In this document: one piece after another, positions 38,876 to 47,810 of the stretch
Numbering within the stretch: the first letter of the stretch is position 1
Layout of the letters: every line of letters starts with the position of its first letter
DNA from: Pseudomonadota bacterium
Lineage (GTDB): Bacteria > Pseudomonadota > Gammaproteobacteria > Burkholderiales > Methylophilaceae
Length of the DNA stretch: 64,000 nt
Reading direction: 5' to 3'
Assembly: GCA_029563075.1 (NCBI GenBank)
Contig: JAKQTN010000033.1
Coordinates: forward strand, 91,908 to 155,907
Notes under the pieces: generated by a model
Seen by the model: the letters and a program-made list of their open reading frames with translations, nothing else
Told to the model about the DNA's origin: nothing
The model's database searches: none
Made by a program: the position numbers and the translations under genes

Positions 38876-40435
38876 ATGACATCCAATAAAGTCGGTCGAA
38901 ATGACTCTTGCCCTTGCGGTAGCGGCAAAAAATACAAACATTGTTGCGAGCAAACTGGCACGATTACGGCACCAATGCAATCGGCACCAACTGGTCTTTC
39001 GGTGCCACATGCGCTGCAAACCGCCATGATGCACCACCAAGCAGGCAACCTGTCGCAAGCCGAGATGCTCTATAAGCAAGTGCTGCAGGCCGCACCAAAC
39101 CAGCACGATGCCTTGCATTTATTGGGCTTAATCGCCAAACAAAAAGGCGACCATAAAACGGCTATTCAGCTCATGCGCAAAGCGCTTGCCCTCAACCCAG
39201 ACTATATTGAGGCTTATGTGAATTTGGGCGCTACGCTGCAGGAACAAAACAGCTTGACTGAAGCTGCCGATTGCTACCGCAAAGCACTCGCGCTCAGGTC
39301 AAATTATGCAGAAGTGCACAGCAACTTGGGTGTGGTGTTAAAAGCACAAGACAATATGCACGAAGCAGCGGCAAGCTTTTTACGGGCGATTGAACTAAAG
39401 CCAGATTTTGCCGAGGCTTTCGCTAATCTGGACGCGCTATTGAAAGAAATGAGTGAGCCTGCCGAAGCCTTGACGTATTACCGCAAGGTCTTGGCAATAG
39501 TGCCAGCCCTGATTGCGGCGCAGCAAGGTGCTTATTTGGCGCTGAGCCGCACCGTGCCGGAGTGGCATGTGCCGATGATGAACGAGCAGAATCGTAACCA
39601 GGCCTATTTTGATGCATTGAAATCCGTGGTAAAACCTGATTCGACCGTGTTTGAAATCGGCACCGGCTCAGGCCTACTGGCCATGATGTCAGCCAAACTC
39701 GGCGCCAAGCAAGTCAACACTTGCGAAGCAGTACCGCTGATTGCAGAAACCGCACAGCAAATTGTTAAAGATAACAAATTCGAAAAAATCATCAAGGTGA
39801 TTGCTAAAAAATCCATTGATATTGAAGTCGGCAATGACCTACCCGAGCAAGCTGACATTTTGGTCTCAGAGATATTTTCCAGCGAACTGTTAGGCGAATA
39901 TGTGCTACCCAGCTTAGAAGATGCCAAACGCCGCCTGCTGAAACCGCAAGGCAAAGTGATTCCAGCGGCTGGCAGCATCATGATTGGGCTTTTTACTGGC
40001 GACGACATCAGACGCAATCTAATCGTGGAAGACTCGTTCGGCTTTAACCTGCAGCACTTTAATACCATCGTTTCAAATAAACGCATGATTGCCAGAAATG
40101 ACCTGGATATTGAGTTGCTGAGCGACGGCATCGAAGCGTTTGATTTTGATTTCGAAAATGAATCATACTTCCCAAGCCAAAGCAAAAGCCTGCGCATCCC
40201 CATCAAATCGGCCGGTCGCTGCTACGGCATTGTGCAATGGATGCGGCTTGACATGACAAGTGATAAAAAAGTTGTGTTCGAGAACCATCCATCACAAACA
40301 TCCAAAATTTCCAACTGGCAGCAATGCGCGTATCTGTTTGACGCACCGGTTGATGTCAAACTCGGCCAGGTTGCCGTGATTAGCGCTGCGCACAACCGCG
40401 CTGTACCCTGGTTTTTCCTGGATCACATAGAATAA
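38876..40435 (+). CDS. SEC-C / TPR / arginine methyltransferase-like fusion protein
   Basis: A 519-residue fusion. An N-terminal SEC-C zinc motif (C12, C14, H22, C23, C24) is followed by about five TPR repeats (45-215) and an S-adenosylmethionine-binding methyltransferase domain (about 228-400) with a C-terminal beta region. Motif I is FEIGTGSG (259-266), the ribose-binding acid is E284, and SEIFSSELLGE (331-341) places two glutamates nine residues apart, the spacing of the double-E loop of protein arginine methyltransferases. The text around W230 and RNQAYFDAL also resembles PRMT7/9. No THW loop is visible. Activity is inferred; targets are unknown. Confidence 0.8.
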   Translation: MTSNKVGRNDSCPCGSGKKYKHCCEQTGTITAPMQSAPTGLSVPHALQTAMMHHQAGNLSQAEMLYKQVLQAAPNQHDALHLLGLIAKQKGDHKTAIQLMRKALALNPDYIEAYVNLGATLQEQNSLTEAADCYRKALALRSNYAEVHSNLGVVLKAQDNMHEAAASFLRAIELKPDFAEAFANLDALLKEMSEPAEALTYYRKVLAIVPALIAAQQGAYLALSRTVPEWHVPMMNEQNRNQAYFDALKSVVKPDSTVFEIGTGSGLLAMMSAKLGAKQVNTCEAVPLIAETAQQIVKDNKFEKIIKVIAKKSIDIEVGNDLPEQADILVSEIFSSELLGEYVLPSLEDAKRRLLKPQGKVIPAAGSIMIGLFTGDDIRRNLIVEDSFGFNLQHFNTIVSNKRMIARNDLDIELLSDGIEAFDFDFENESYFPSQSKSLRIPIKSAGRCYGIVQWMRLDMTSDKKVVFENHPSQTSKISNWQQCAYLFDAPVDVKLGQVAVISAAHNRAVPWFFLDHIE

Positions 40436-40450
40436 ATCGAATGTTAGCTT

Positions 40451-41125
40451 TTACAATATCCCGCGCTCTGAAAATGACAGCGTGTTATTCCCTGCCACAA
40501 TAAAATGATCCAGCACCCGCACATCAACTAACGCCAGCGCTTGTTTAAGCTGCTTGGTCAGCAGTTCATCCGCCTGGCTTTGTTGCGCGATACCGGATGG
40601 ATGGTTATGCGCAAAAATGACCGAAGCCGCATTATGGTGAAGGGCGCGTTTCACCACCTCGCGTGGGTATACGCTGGTTTGGGTGAGCGTGCCTGTAAAC
40701 ATTTCCTCAGTCGCCACCAACTGATTCTGCGTATCTAAAAACAAGACTAAAAACACCTCGCGCGTGAGGCCCCCCAGCTTTAATACCAGGTAATCACGCA
40801 CCTGCTGAGGCGATTTAAACACATCGCGCTGCTGTAATTGCTCGCTCAGCGCCCGGCGGCTCATCTCGAATATCGCCTGTAGCTGCACGTATTTGCTTGT
40901 GCCTATGCCATGCACCTGGCTCAATTCATGCTCAGTCGCAGCGAATATGCCATTCAGGCTGCCAAACTGATTGAGCAAATCACGTGCTAAATCGACCGCG
41001 CTTTTGCCTGTGACGCCAACGCGTAAAAATATGGCAAGCAGTTCGGCATCTGATAATGCCTCAGCGCCAAGTTCTATTAATTTTTCCCTGGGCCGTTCGG
41101 AGGCAGGCCAATCGGTAATTGCCAC
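40451..41125 (-). CDS. radC: RadC family JAB-domain protein
   Basis: A 224-residue protein with an N-terminal UPF0758 region containing a helix-hairpin-helix ([11 protein letters not shown]) and a C-terminal JAB/MPN domain with the zinc-binding pattern AHNHPSG followed by an aspartate 8-9 residues later. The old link to DNA repair is not well supported, and the enzymatic role remains open. It is followed at 15 bases by the convergent methyltransferase gene and preceded by a metalloprotease-like gene on the same strand. Confidence 0.93.
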   Translation of the reverse strand: MAITDWPASERPREKLIELGAEALSDAELLAIFLRVGVTGKSAVDLARDLLNQFGSLNGIFAATEHELSQVHGIGTSKYVQLQAIFEMSRRALSEQLQQRDVFKSPQQVRDYLVLKLGGLTREVFLVLFLDTQNQLVATEEMFTGTLTQTSVYPREVVKRALHHNAASVIFAHNHPSGIAQQSQADELLTKQLKQALALVDVRVLDHFIVAGNNTLSFSERGIL

Positions 41126-41138
41126 TAGACCTTTCCTC

Positions 41139-41903
41139 TCACTTTAGCCAGCCTATTTCCCGCGCCGTTTTATCCCCAATCAGCGTTTGTGCCAGGCTTC
41201 TAGGTATTTCTGCCTGTGTTTCACTCACTGGCACACGCCCGCCCATCAATTCGGCAAAGTCTTGCGGGTAGCGAGGCGATTTATCTGGTTCTGCAAATCC
41301 GTCTGGGTAACTAGGTAGCGTAGTGCTTAAATCGTATTTATCGGTCGCGGATAAAGTGTGCAGCAACTCGTGCGCAACAATTACCAGGTTTTGCTTAGCG
41401 TAACTTTTATTGCCATACAGATTTACACGCCCCACGCGGCCTTTATTCAAGGCTGTGGAGTGCGATAATGCCGGCGTCGTGGCAGGATCGTGATACAGCA
41501 AATACAGCCGAATATCCGGCTTGACGTTGACTTTTGGGCTGTTGTTCCAGGCAAACCAGCGGAATTTCAAACTCCAAAACATGGTGCTCAATATACTTCC
41601 CCCATTGGGTGGTGCAGGCGGAACTTCATTCACAACATCCCCCAACTGCACTTCCACCGGGCGGCGCATGCCTAAACTATAACGATCGCCCTCCTCGGCA
41701 AAGTACTCAGCCATCGGCTCAAAATCATCGCGCGTCAAGGTTTTAATGTACCTAGATACCTGCTCGCTACCATCCACATTTATTGGATAAACCGCAACGT
41801 AAAAATTATGCTTCCAGTCCAAAGCCGCTTTATCCTGCCAGGTTTGCTGAACAACTGTTGCTAAAATGAGCAATAAAATAATAATTCTTAGATTTCGCCA
41901 CAT
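41139..41903 (-). CDS. Membrane-anchored metalloprotease-like protein
   Basis: A 254-residue protein with a single N-terminal membrane anchor or signal (about 5-18) and a periplasmic domain. The pattern H178-E-L-L-H182 with D188 (HExxHxxxxxD) is a typical zinc-peptidase site, embedded in [19 protein letters not shown] do not recognise the family or a substrate. It ends 13 bases before radC on the same strand, so the two probably share a transcript, and is divergent from coaBC. Confidence 0.7.
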   Translation of the reverse strand: MWRNLRIIILLLILATVVQQTWQDKAALDWKHNFYVAVYPINVDGSEQVSRYIKTLTRDDFEPMAEYFAEEGDRYSLGMRRPVEVQLGDVVNEVPPAPPNGGSILSTMFWSLKFRWFAWNNSPKVNVKPDIRLYLLYHDPATTPALSHSTALNKGRVGRVNLYGNKSYAKQNLVIVAHELLHTLSATDKYDLSTTLPSYPDGFAEPDKSPRYPQDFAELMGGRVPVSETQAEIPRSLAQTLIGDKTAREIGWLK

Positions 41904-41982
41904 AAATTTGATAGGTTTCTAACTCTGTTTTCGTATTAAAATGAAAGCATTACATAAATCACAGTAAAAATGTAAATCATAA

Positions 41983-43158
41983 ATGCAAAAAAACAAAGCA
42001 CTAGTATTAGGCATCACGGGCGGCATCGCAGCTTACAAAGCGGCTGAACTCGTTCGCCTGCTCGTAAAAAACAATATCGATGTACAAGTGGTGATGACCG
42101 AAGCCGCTTGCCAGTTCATTACGCCTGTCACTATGCAAGCGCTCTCAGGCAAACCCGTTTATGCCGGCATGTGGGATGCGTCCATTCCCAACGGCATGCC
42201 GCATATCGAATTAAGCCGCGTAGCGGATGCCATCGTCATTGCTCCGGCCAGCGCAGATTTTATCGCCAAGCTAGTACATGGCCGTGCGGATGATTTGCTT
42301 TCAACCCTTTGTCTGGCACGCGATTGCCCGTTGCTGGTTGCACCTGCCATGAATAAACAGATGTGGGAGAACCCTGCCACACAACGCAATATCGCACAAC
42401 TCCAGGCAGATGGCATCACCATACTCGGCCCGGATAGCGGCGAACAAGCCTGCGGAGAAATCGGCTTGGGCAGAATGTTAGAAGCTGAAGACTTACTTAG
42501 TTTAATCGAAGCGCACTTTCAGCCCAAGTTGCTTTTGGGTAAAAAAGTGATGGTTACCGCAGGCGCGACGCTTGAGATGATAGACCCGGTGCGTGCCATT
42601 ACCAATTTAAGCAGCGGGAAAATGGGCTATGCCATCGCGCAAGCGGCGCAAGAAATGGGTGCTGAAGTCACCTTGGTAAGTGGCGCAAGTGCACTTAAAC
42701 CTCCGCTGGGGGTAAGAACCATTTCGGCCACCAGTGCGGATGCAATGTATCAGGCGGTGATGGGGAATATTGTAAATCAGGATATTTTTATTGGTGTTGC
42801 AGCTGTGGCAGACTACAGCCCTACGAAAAAACACGAACAAAAAATCAAAAAAAGTGAATCATCACTTACGCTGGAGCTATCTAAAACAAAAGATATTCTG
42901 GCTGATGTTGCCAGCTTGCCTAATGCACCATTTTGCGTAGGATTTGCTGCAGAAAGTGAAAACCTACTAGAATATGCTGAAGCAAAACGACAAGCGAAGA
43001 AATTACCTCTAATCGTCGCGAACTTAGCCGCTGACGCGATGGGAAGCGACGAAAACAGTGTAACCTTGCTGGATAAAAATGGGGCACATCCCTTGGAACG
43101 TGCCCCAAAAATTGAAATTGCCAGATTGCTGTTACAGCATATAGTGAGCATGCTGTAA
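41983..43158 (+). CDS. coaBC: Bifunctional phosphopantothenoylcysteine decarboxylase/synthetase
   Basis: A 391-residue CoA-synthesis enzyme. The FMN decarboxylase CoaC (about 1-185) shows GITGGIAAYKA, PASADFIAKL, APAMNKQMW and the ACGEIGLGRM segment with the catalytic-type cysteine. The CTP-dependent ligase CoaB (about 186-391) starts with VMVTAGATLEMIDPVRAITNLSSGKMG. It lies next to dut in many proteobacteria; here a TonB-receptor gene on the other strand separates the two, which suggests an insertion. Confidence 0.95.
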   Translation: MQKNKALVLGITGGIAAYKAAELVRLLVKNNIDVQVVMTEAACQFITPVTMQALSGKPVYAGMWDASIPNGMPHIELSRVADAIVIAPASADFIAKLVHGRADDLLSTLCLARDCPLLVAPAMNKQMWENPATQRNIAQLQADGITILGPDSGEQACGEIGLGRMLEAEDLLSLIEAHFQPKLLLGKKVMVTAGATLEMIDPVRAITNLSSGKMGYAIAQAAQEMGAEVTLVSGASALKPPLGVRTISATSADAMYQAVMGNIVNQDIFIGVAAVADYSPTKKHEQKIKKSESSLTLELSKTKDILADVASLPNAPFCVGFAAESENLLEYAEAKRQAKKLPLIVANLAADAMGSDENSVTLLDKNGAHPLERAPKIEIARLLLQHIVSML

Positions 43159-43171
43159 TTCAGGTTATAAA

Positions 43172-45376
43172 TTAAAATTTATATGCTGCACTTAAGCCAA
43201 GTAACCAATTGCGTGTTGGTGCAGCCTCATAAAAACGCTGATTACCATCCGCCACACGCACGGAGCCAACATATTCCTGATCAAAAATATTTTCTATGCG
43301 CACGAACTCGGCAAACTTCCAATTGTTTACAGTTTGACTAAGTCCGCCGCGCCAATTAAACACGGTGTAGCTATCCGCTTTGCCATCTGCAGAATTAAAA
43401 CTCACGTTGGTATCACTGCTTTTACGCATTTCCAGTGCAGTACTAAAACCTGTAGGTTGATGTTTCCAATAAACCTCACCATACAAATTATAACGATATG
43501 TCCCAGGGATTTTGCTGCCTGATGCAATAGTTTCAAAATCACCGGCAACTCCAAAACGACAGCTGGTGCCATTCGGAAAAGGTGTTTGACAAGCACTAAA
43601 GGAATCAGTAAATTTTGCATCAAGCAGTGTATAGGCTAAATATAACCTTACATCATGTGGCAATTGACTGTCCAAGCTAAGCTCTAATCCCTTACGTTCA
43701 GAAGTAGGCACATTGCGATAAGTTGTACGTCCTCCTTGTGAAGTTGCAACAACAATTTCGTCATCTGTATCAATTTTGAACAAAGCAGCATTCACAAGAG
43801 TATTAGTCCCAACAAACGCTTTTGCACCAACTTCGTATTGGCGGCTCTTAGCTGGCTTAAGATCAAGGTTCAATCCTGATTTATTAAAGTCTGGATTGTA
43901 AGCCATCTCAACAAATGTCGGCGTTTCAAAACTTTCTCCAACATTTGCAAATAGATTAACGCTATCCGTCAATTTAAAAACAGTACCAAGTACAGGTGTC
44001 GTTTCTGAAAAATCAACTGAGCCACTGTCATTACCATTGCCTGTAGCAATATAATGGTCTTTAGTTTTAAAGCTCACTCGACTATGACGCACACCACCGC
44101 TTACAGACCAACTTGGAAGAATATCTAATGAAGCCTGTGCATATTGGTCAAAATTCCTAGCCTCATTTTTTTCATCTCGACGCAATATTCCTTTAACGCC
44201 CAATGTAGTGCCTATGAAGTTTTGATATCCTGTACGGTCATCATTCATCAAGTCATAATTCAAACCTACAGTAAAATTAAACGGCTTGCTGGCTAACTCG
44301 CCTTTGTGTGACCACCGTGCGTCAATACCGCCAAAACTACGATCAATTACAGCCACACCGCCGCCATTCCTTTGAAAACCCGGCGCAGACGTTTGTGCGG
44401 CAACAGACACAGATTGAAATTGTTCATTATCACGCTGCCCATAATACGCCATTAGACGAGCTGTATCATTCGAAGTAAGGTTGTGTTCTAAAGTTGCGCC
44501 AACCTGCTGATGGTCACGAGAAACACGTGTATTAAACAATTCAGAGTTAGTGCCCGCCTGTTCGCGGTCAGCTTTTAGTTGCGCTGCAGTCAACCCCTGC
44601 GGGTCTTCGTTTTCTGGCTGATCCAGTGCAGTAGCAACTACTGTCAACTTGGTATCATCGTTAATATTAAAGTTTATCTTGCCATGTAAAGTATCGCGGC
44701 GCGTGTCAGATTGGTCACGATAGCCATCACTACGATAAGTATTAGCATTAATAATATAATCAAAGCCATCACCGCTATCGCTAAAACCTATGCTTTCGCG
44801 ACGTGTGTTATAGCTGCCAAATGTGATGCCACCTGAAAGTGTTGGATCCTTTTCGCCATCTTTGGTAAAAATCTGCACCACGCCGCCCGATGAGTTGCCA
44901 TATAGTGCCGAGAATGGTCCACGCAGGTATTCCACGCGTGAAGCGGTATCTAAATTAAACGTACCCGTCTGACCTTGCCCGTCTGGCATAGTCATTGGAA
45001 TACCATCGGCATACAGCCGCACACCACGTACCCCGAACGCTGAACGTGCACCAAAACCACGGACCTGAATCGCCAAATCTTGCGCCGGATTATTACGGTT
45101 GTTAATGACCACACCAGGAACACGGCTTGACGATTCAGACAAATTAACCTTGAGTTGGCCTTCCTGAATTTGCTCCGCATCGGTCGCATCTATCGACATC
45201 GGTAAATCAAAACTGTTTTGCTCAACACGGGTGCCAGTCACAACAATCGGTGCGGTTACAATTGCATTTGATTGTTCTGTAGAAGCTGCCTCGTCAGCCA
45301 TTACGGGCAGCGATAATCCTACAAATCCAGCTAAAGCCAGCCAGCTAGATAATTTTTTTGTTCTAAATACGTGCAT
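43172..45376 (-). CDS. TonB-dependent outer-membrane receptor
   Basis: A 734-residue outer-membrane transporter driven by TonB. A signal peptide (1-28) is followed by a probable TonB box (APIVVTGTR, about 42-50), a plug domain (about 55-170: IQVRGFGARSAFGVRGVRLYADG and VEYLRGPFSALYG), and a 22-strand barrel ending in phenylalanine. A cysteine pair lies in one loop (FSACQTPFPNGTSCRF). The ligand may be a ferric chelate but cannot be read; no Fur box is seen upstream. It sits between coaBC and dut. Confidence 0.92.
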   Translation of the reverse strand: MHVFRTKKLSSWLALAGFVGLSLPVMADEAASTEQSNAIVTAPIVVTGTRVEQNSFDLPMSIDATDAEQIQEGQLKVNLSESSSRVPGVVINNRNNPAQDLAIQVRGFGARSAFGVRGVRLYADGIPMTMPDGQGQTGTFNLDTASRVEYLRGPFSALYGNSSGGVVQIFTKDGEKDPTLSGGITFGSYNTRRESIGFSDSGDGFDYIINANTYRSDGYRDQSDTRRDTLHGKINFNINDDTKLTVVATALDQPENEDPQGLTAAQLKADREQAGTNSELFNTRVSRDHQQVGATLEHNLTSNDTARLMAYYGQRDNEQFQSVSVAAQTSAPGFQRNGGGVAVIDRSFGGIDARWSHKGELASKPFNFTVGLNYDLMNDDRTGYQNFIGTTLGVKGILRRDEKNEARNFDQYAQASLDILPSWSVSGGVRHSRVSFKTKDHYIATGNGNDSGSVDFSETTPVLGTVFKLTDSVNLFANVGESFETPTFVEMAYNPDFNKSGLNLDLKPAKSRQYEVGAKAFVGTNTLVNAALFKIDTDDEIVVATSQGGRTTYRNVPTSERKGLELSLDSQLPHDVRLYLAYTLLDAKFTDSFSACQTPFPNGTSCRFGVAGDFETIASGSKIPGTYRYNLYGEVYWKHQPTGFSTALEMRKSSDTNVSFNSADGKADSYTVFNWRGGLSQTVNNWKFAEFVRIENIFDQEYVGSVRVADGNQRFYEAAPTRNWLLGLSAAYKF

Positions 45377-45503
45377 GATTTAATAACCCCTTTAATATTA
45401 AGGCAATTCTAGTTGCAACCCTAATCTATCACCATAGTGATTTTCTTGATTTTTTAGTGTTTAATGTCACATTCCTAATTAACCTTTAAGAAATTAAGGC
45501 ATT

Positions 45504-45956
45504 ATGTCCATCACCGTAGATCTGAAAATCTTAGACAACCGCCTGCATCACATGATGCCAGCCTATGCCACACCTGGCTCCGCAGGGCTGGATTTGCGCG
45601 CCTGTATCGAGCATACGCAAACCATTCAGCCCGGGGAAACGGTAATGATTCCGACCGGCATGGCAATTCATATCGACAACACCTATTATGCCGCGCTGAT
45701 TCTGCCACGTTCCGGCCTGGGGCATAAGCACGGCATCGTGCTGGGTAATCTGGTGGGTCTGATAGATTCAGACTATCAAGGGCAGTTATTGGTCAGTTGC
45801 TGGAATCGCAGCCAGCATCCTTTCATCCTCAATCCGATGGAACGTATTGCGCAGTTGGTCATCGTACCTGTTGTGCAGGCCGATTTTCATGTGGTGGATG
45901 AGTTTACAGTGAGCGAACGCGGCGATGGCGGGTTTGGCAGCACAGGAAAGCATTAA
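45504..45956 (+). CDS. dut: Deoxyuridine triphosphatase
   Basis: A 150-residue trimeric dUTPase that removes dUTP and supplies dUMP for thymidylate. All five motifs are present: [40 protein letters not shown] and [10 protein letters not shown] at the C terminus. It is read away from the TonB receptor gene. Confidence 0.97.
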   Translation: MSITVDLKILDNRLHHMMPAYATPGSAGLDLRACIEHTQTIQPGETVMIPTGMAIHIDNTYYAALILPRSGLGHKHGIVLGNLVGLIDSDYQGQLLVSCWNRSQHPFILNPMERIAQLVIVPVVQADFHVVDEFTVSERGDGGFGSTGKH

Positions 45957-46003
45957 TTGCAGAACACTTAATAACAAAACACTAGAAAAATCCTACATTT
46001 AGG

Positions 46004-46033
46004 TTGAAACAAACATAGTTTTCGTACTATAAT
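46004..46033 (+). promoter_or_regulatory. Sigma-70 promoter of rpmB-rpmG
   Basis: TTGAAA at 46004-46009, 18 bases, then a perfect TATAAT at 46028-46033, about 40 bases before the rpmB start. Confidence 0.8.
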
Positions 46034-46072
46034 TGCGGTCTTTCGCAAAAAGCAAAGTATTTGGAGATAACC

Positions 46073-46309
46073 ATGGCACGTGTATGTCAGGTAACAGGCA
46101 AAAAGCCGATGGTGGGTAACAATGTTTCTCACGCACAAAACAAAACAAAACGTCGTTTTTTACCTAATTTGCAAAACCGCAAATTTTGGGTTGAAAGTGA
46201 GAATCGCTGGGTAAGCATGCGTATTACCAACGCAGCTTTGCGCACGATTGATAAAAACGGTATTGATTCAGTGCTTGCAGAGATGCGCGCAGCTGGTCAG
46301 AAAATCTAG
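46073..46309 (+). CDS. rpmB: 50S ribosomal protein L28
   Basis: Ribosomal protein bL28, 78 residues, starting [21 protein letters not shown]. The ATG at 46073 is preferred over an in-frame codon 12 bases upstream because it follows GGAG and matches the family start. It is the first gene of the rpmB-rpmG pair under a clear promoter. Confidence 0.97.
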   Translation: MARVCQVTGKKPMVGNNVSHAQNKTKRRFLPNLQNRKFWVESENRWVSMRITNAALRTIDKNGIDSVLAEMRAAGQKI

Positions 46310-46320
46310 GGAGTTAAGCC

Positions 46321-46476
46321 ATGCGCGAAAAAATTAAATTAGAATCAAGTGCTGGTACTGGCCACTTTTATACGACCACTAAAAACAAACGTACGATGCC
46401 GGAAAAAATGGAGATGAAAAAGTTTGATCCAGTGGCACGCAAGCACGTGATGTACAAAGAAACTAAACTTAAATAA
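46321..46476 (+). CDS. rpmG: 50S ribosomal protein L33
   Basis: Ribosomal protein bL33, 51 residues ([19 protein letters not shown]...), 11 bases behind rpmB. It has no CxxC pairs and is therefore the zinc-free form. A hairpin terminator follows six bases after the stop. Confidence 0.97.
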   Translation: MREKIKLESSAGTGHFYTTTKNKRTMPEKMEMKKFDPVARKHVMYKETKLK

Positions 46477-46481
46477 GAGTT

Positions 46482-46530
46482 TAGTTCTAATAAAAAAACC
46501 CGCAATTTGCGGGTTTTTTTATTAGAACTA
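46482..46530. terminator. Bidirectional terminator: perfect 24-bp inverted repeat
   Basis: Two perfectly complementary 24-base arms (46482-46505 and 46507-46530) flank one central base. The core is a CCCGCAA/TTGCGGG stem bracketed by A7 and T7 tracts, so it ends transcription of both rpmG and the convergent MscS gene. Confidence 0.9.
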
Positions 46531-46541
46531 TTTGATTTGAA

Positions 46542-47807
46542 TTATCCTTTCAATATCCGCACTTCACGCTGCGGATAAGGAATAGAAATATTGTTCTCTT
46601 GAAAAGCGTGCCAGATCTTCAGATAAATTTCCGACTGCAAACCTGCTGATCCTTCTTCCGGGTCGGGTATCCAGATTGACAGCATCAAATCAATTCCACT
46701 TTCACCGAATCCCTTAATATGCACTGCAGGCTCCGGTACTTTTAAAACACGCGGATGCTGCATCGCAATATCGGAAATCAGCTGCATTGCCAGTTCCAAA
46801 GGGCTATCATAGCTGATTTGGACAGGCATCTGTACCCTCGCCTTATGGTCTGAAAAGGAGTGATTAATGACTGAATTAATGATTAATGTTTCATTCGGAA
46901 TAATAACTTCCGTTCCATCCAGCTTGCGCAACACAAGGTAACGCGTCCGCAAATCACTCACCACACCATAGTGGCCATCGGCAGTGATCACATCGCCAAT
47001 CTGCATGGATTTATCCAGCAGAATAATGAATCCGCTAACATAATTGCTGGCGATGCGCTGCAGACCAAACCCCAAACCCACGCCTAGTGCGCCGCCAAAT
47101 ACCGAGAGCAGGGTAATATCCAAACCGACCGCAGATAACGCGATCAGCGTGGCAACAAACAGCAGCACGATACGAATGAGCTTGGTTAATATGACGCGTA
47201 AATTGACATTCACATGTTCGGCGCGCATCAGCCTGTTTTCTAACAGGCGGCTCAGCCACAATGCAATAAAAATGGTGACAATCACGGTGAGCAAGGCCTG
47301 CAATACCAGCAGCAAATTCACCTGGTTTTTGCCGATATTGAAACGCATGTCTTCAAGACCTTGCATAAGCTGCGGCAGCACGCCGGTAAGATGCAGCGCC
47401 AATGCCCCCCAAATACTCCACGCAATCACGCTTTCAAGCGCTTTAAGCCATCCGCCCGATGGAAGCACATAGCGCATAAAATAGACGATTAAGCGGATAG
47501 CTGCCATGGCGAGCAACAATCGGCTGGCTAATTGTAATAGACTGGTATGTTGCCAGCCTGATAAGACCAACTGGCTGGATAACACAAACACTAACGACGT
47601 GAGCGGGAATAGCACGCGATTAATGCCGCCTATTGCGAGTTTCCAGTGCTCTGGCGCATGCCGCATCACATATTGGCGCAGAGCGCCATTAATCATCCAT
47701 GCAGTCACCACAGCAGCAATAATAACGGCCAGCTGCCACAGCACCACCGGGGTGTTCATGTCGGCTTGTACTTCTTGCCAAATCAGCTGAATTTCGTTGT
47801 TCATCAT
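46542..47807 (-). CDS. Mechanosensitive ion channel (MscS family)
   Basis: A 421-residue inner-membrane channel that should relieve hypo-osmotic pressure. About five membrane segments precede the conserved pore helix (LSVFGGALGVGLGFGLQRIASNYVSG) and beta domain (DKSMQIGDVITADGHYGVV, RYLVLRKLDGTEVIIPNE). It is larger than MscS of E. coli (286 residues), with extra N-terminal helices. It starts four bases behind mgtE, which suggests joint expression. Confidence 0.9.
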   Translation of the reverse strand: MMNNEIQLIWQEVQADMNTPVVLWQLAVIIAAVVTAWMINGALRQYVMRHAPEHWKLAIGGINRVLFPLTSLVFVLSSQLVLSGWQHTSLLQLASRLLLAMAAIRLIVYFMRYVLPSGGWLKALESVIAWSIWGALALHLTGVLPQLMQGLEDMRFNIGKNQVNLLLVLQALLTVIVTIFIALWLSRLLENRLMRAEHVNVNLRVILTKLIRIVLLFVATLIALSAVGLDITLLSVFGGALGVGLGFGLQRIASNYVSGFIILLDKSMQIGDVITADGHYGVVSDLRTRYLVLRKLDGTEVIIPNETLIINSVINHSFSDHKARVQMPVQISYDSPLELAMQLISDIAMQHPRVLKVPEPAVHIKGFGESGIDLMLSIWIPDPEEGSAGLQSEIYLKIWHAFQENNISIPYPQREVRILKG

Positions 47808-47810
47808 AAG

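Noticed and set aside
45377..45503. Fur box upstream of the TonB receptor
   Set aside because: Only A/T-rich sequence and no recognisable palindrome with the GATAAT pattern.
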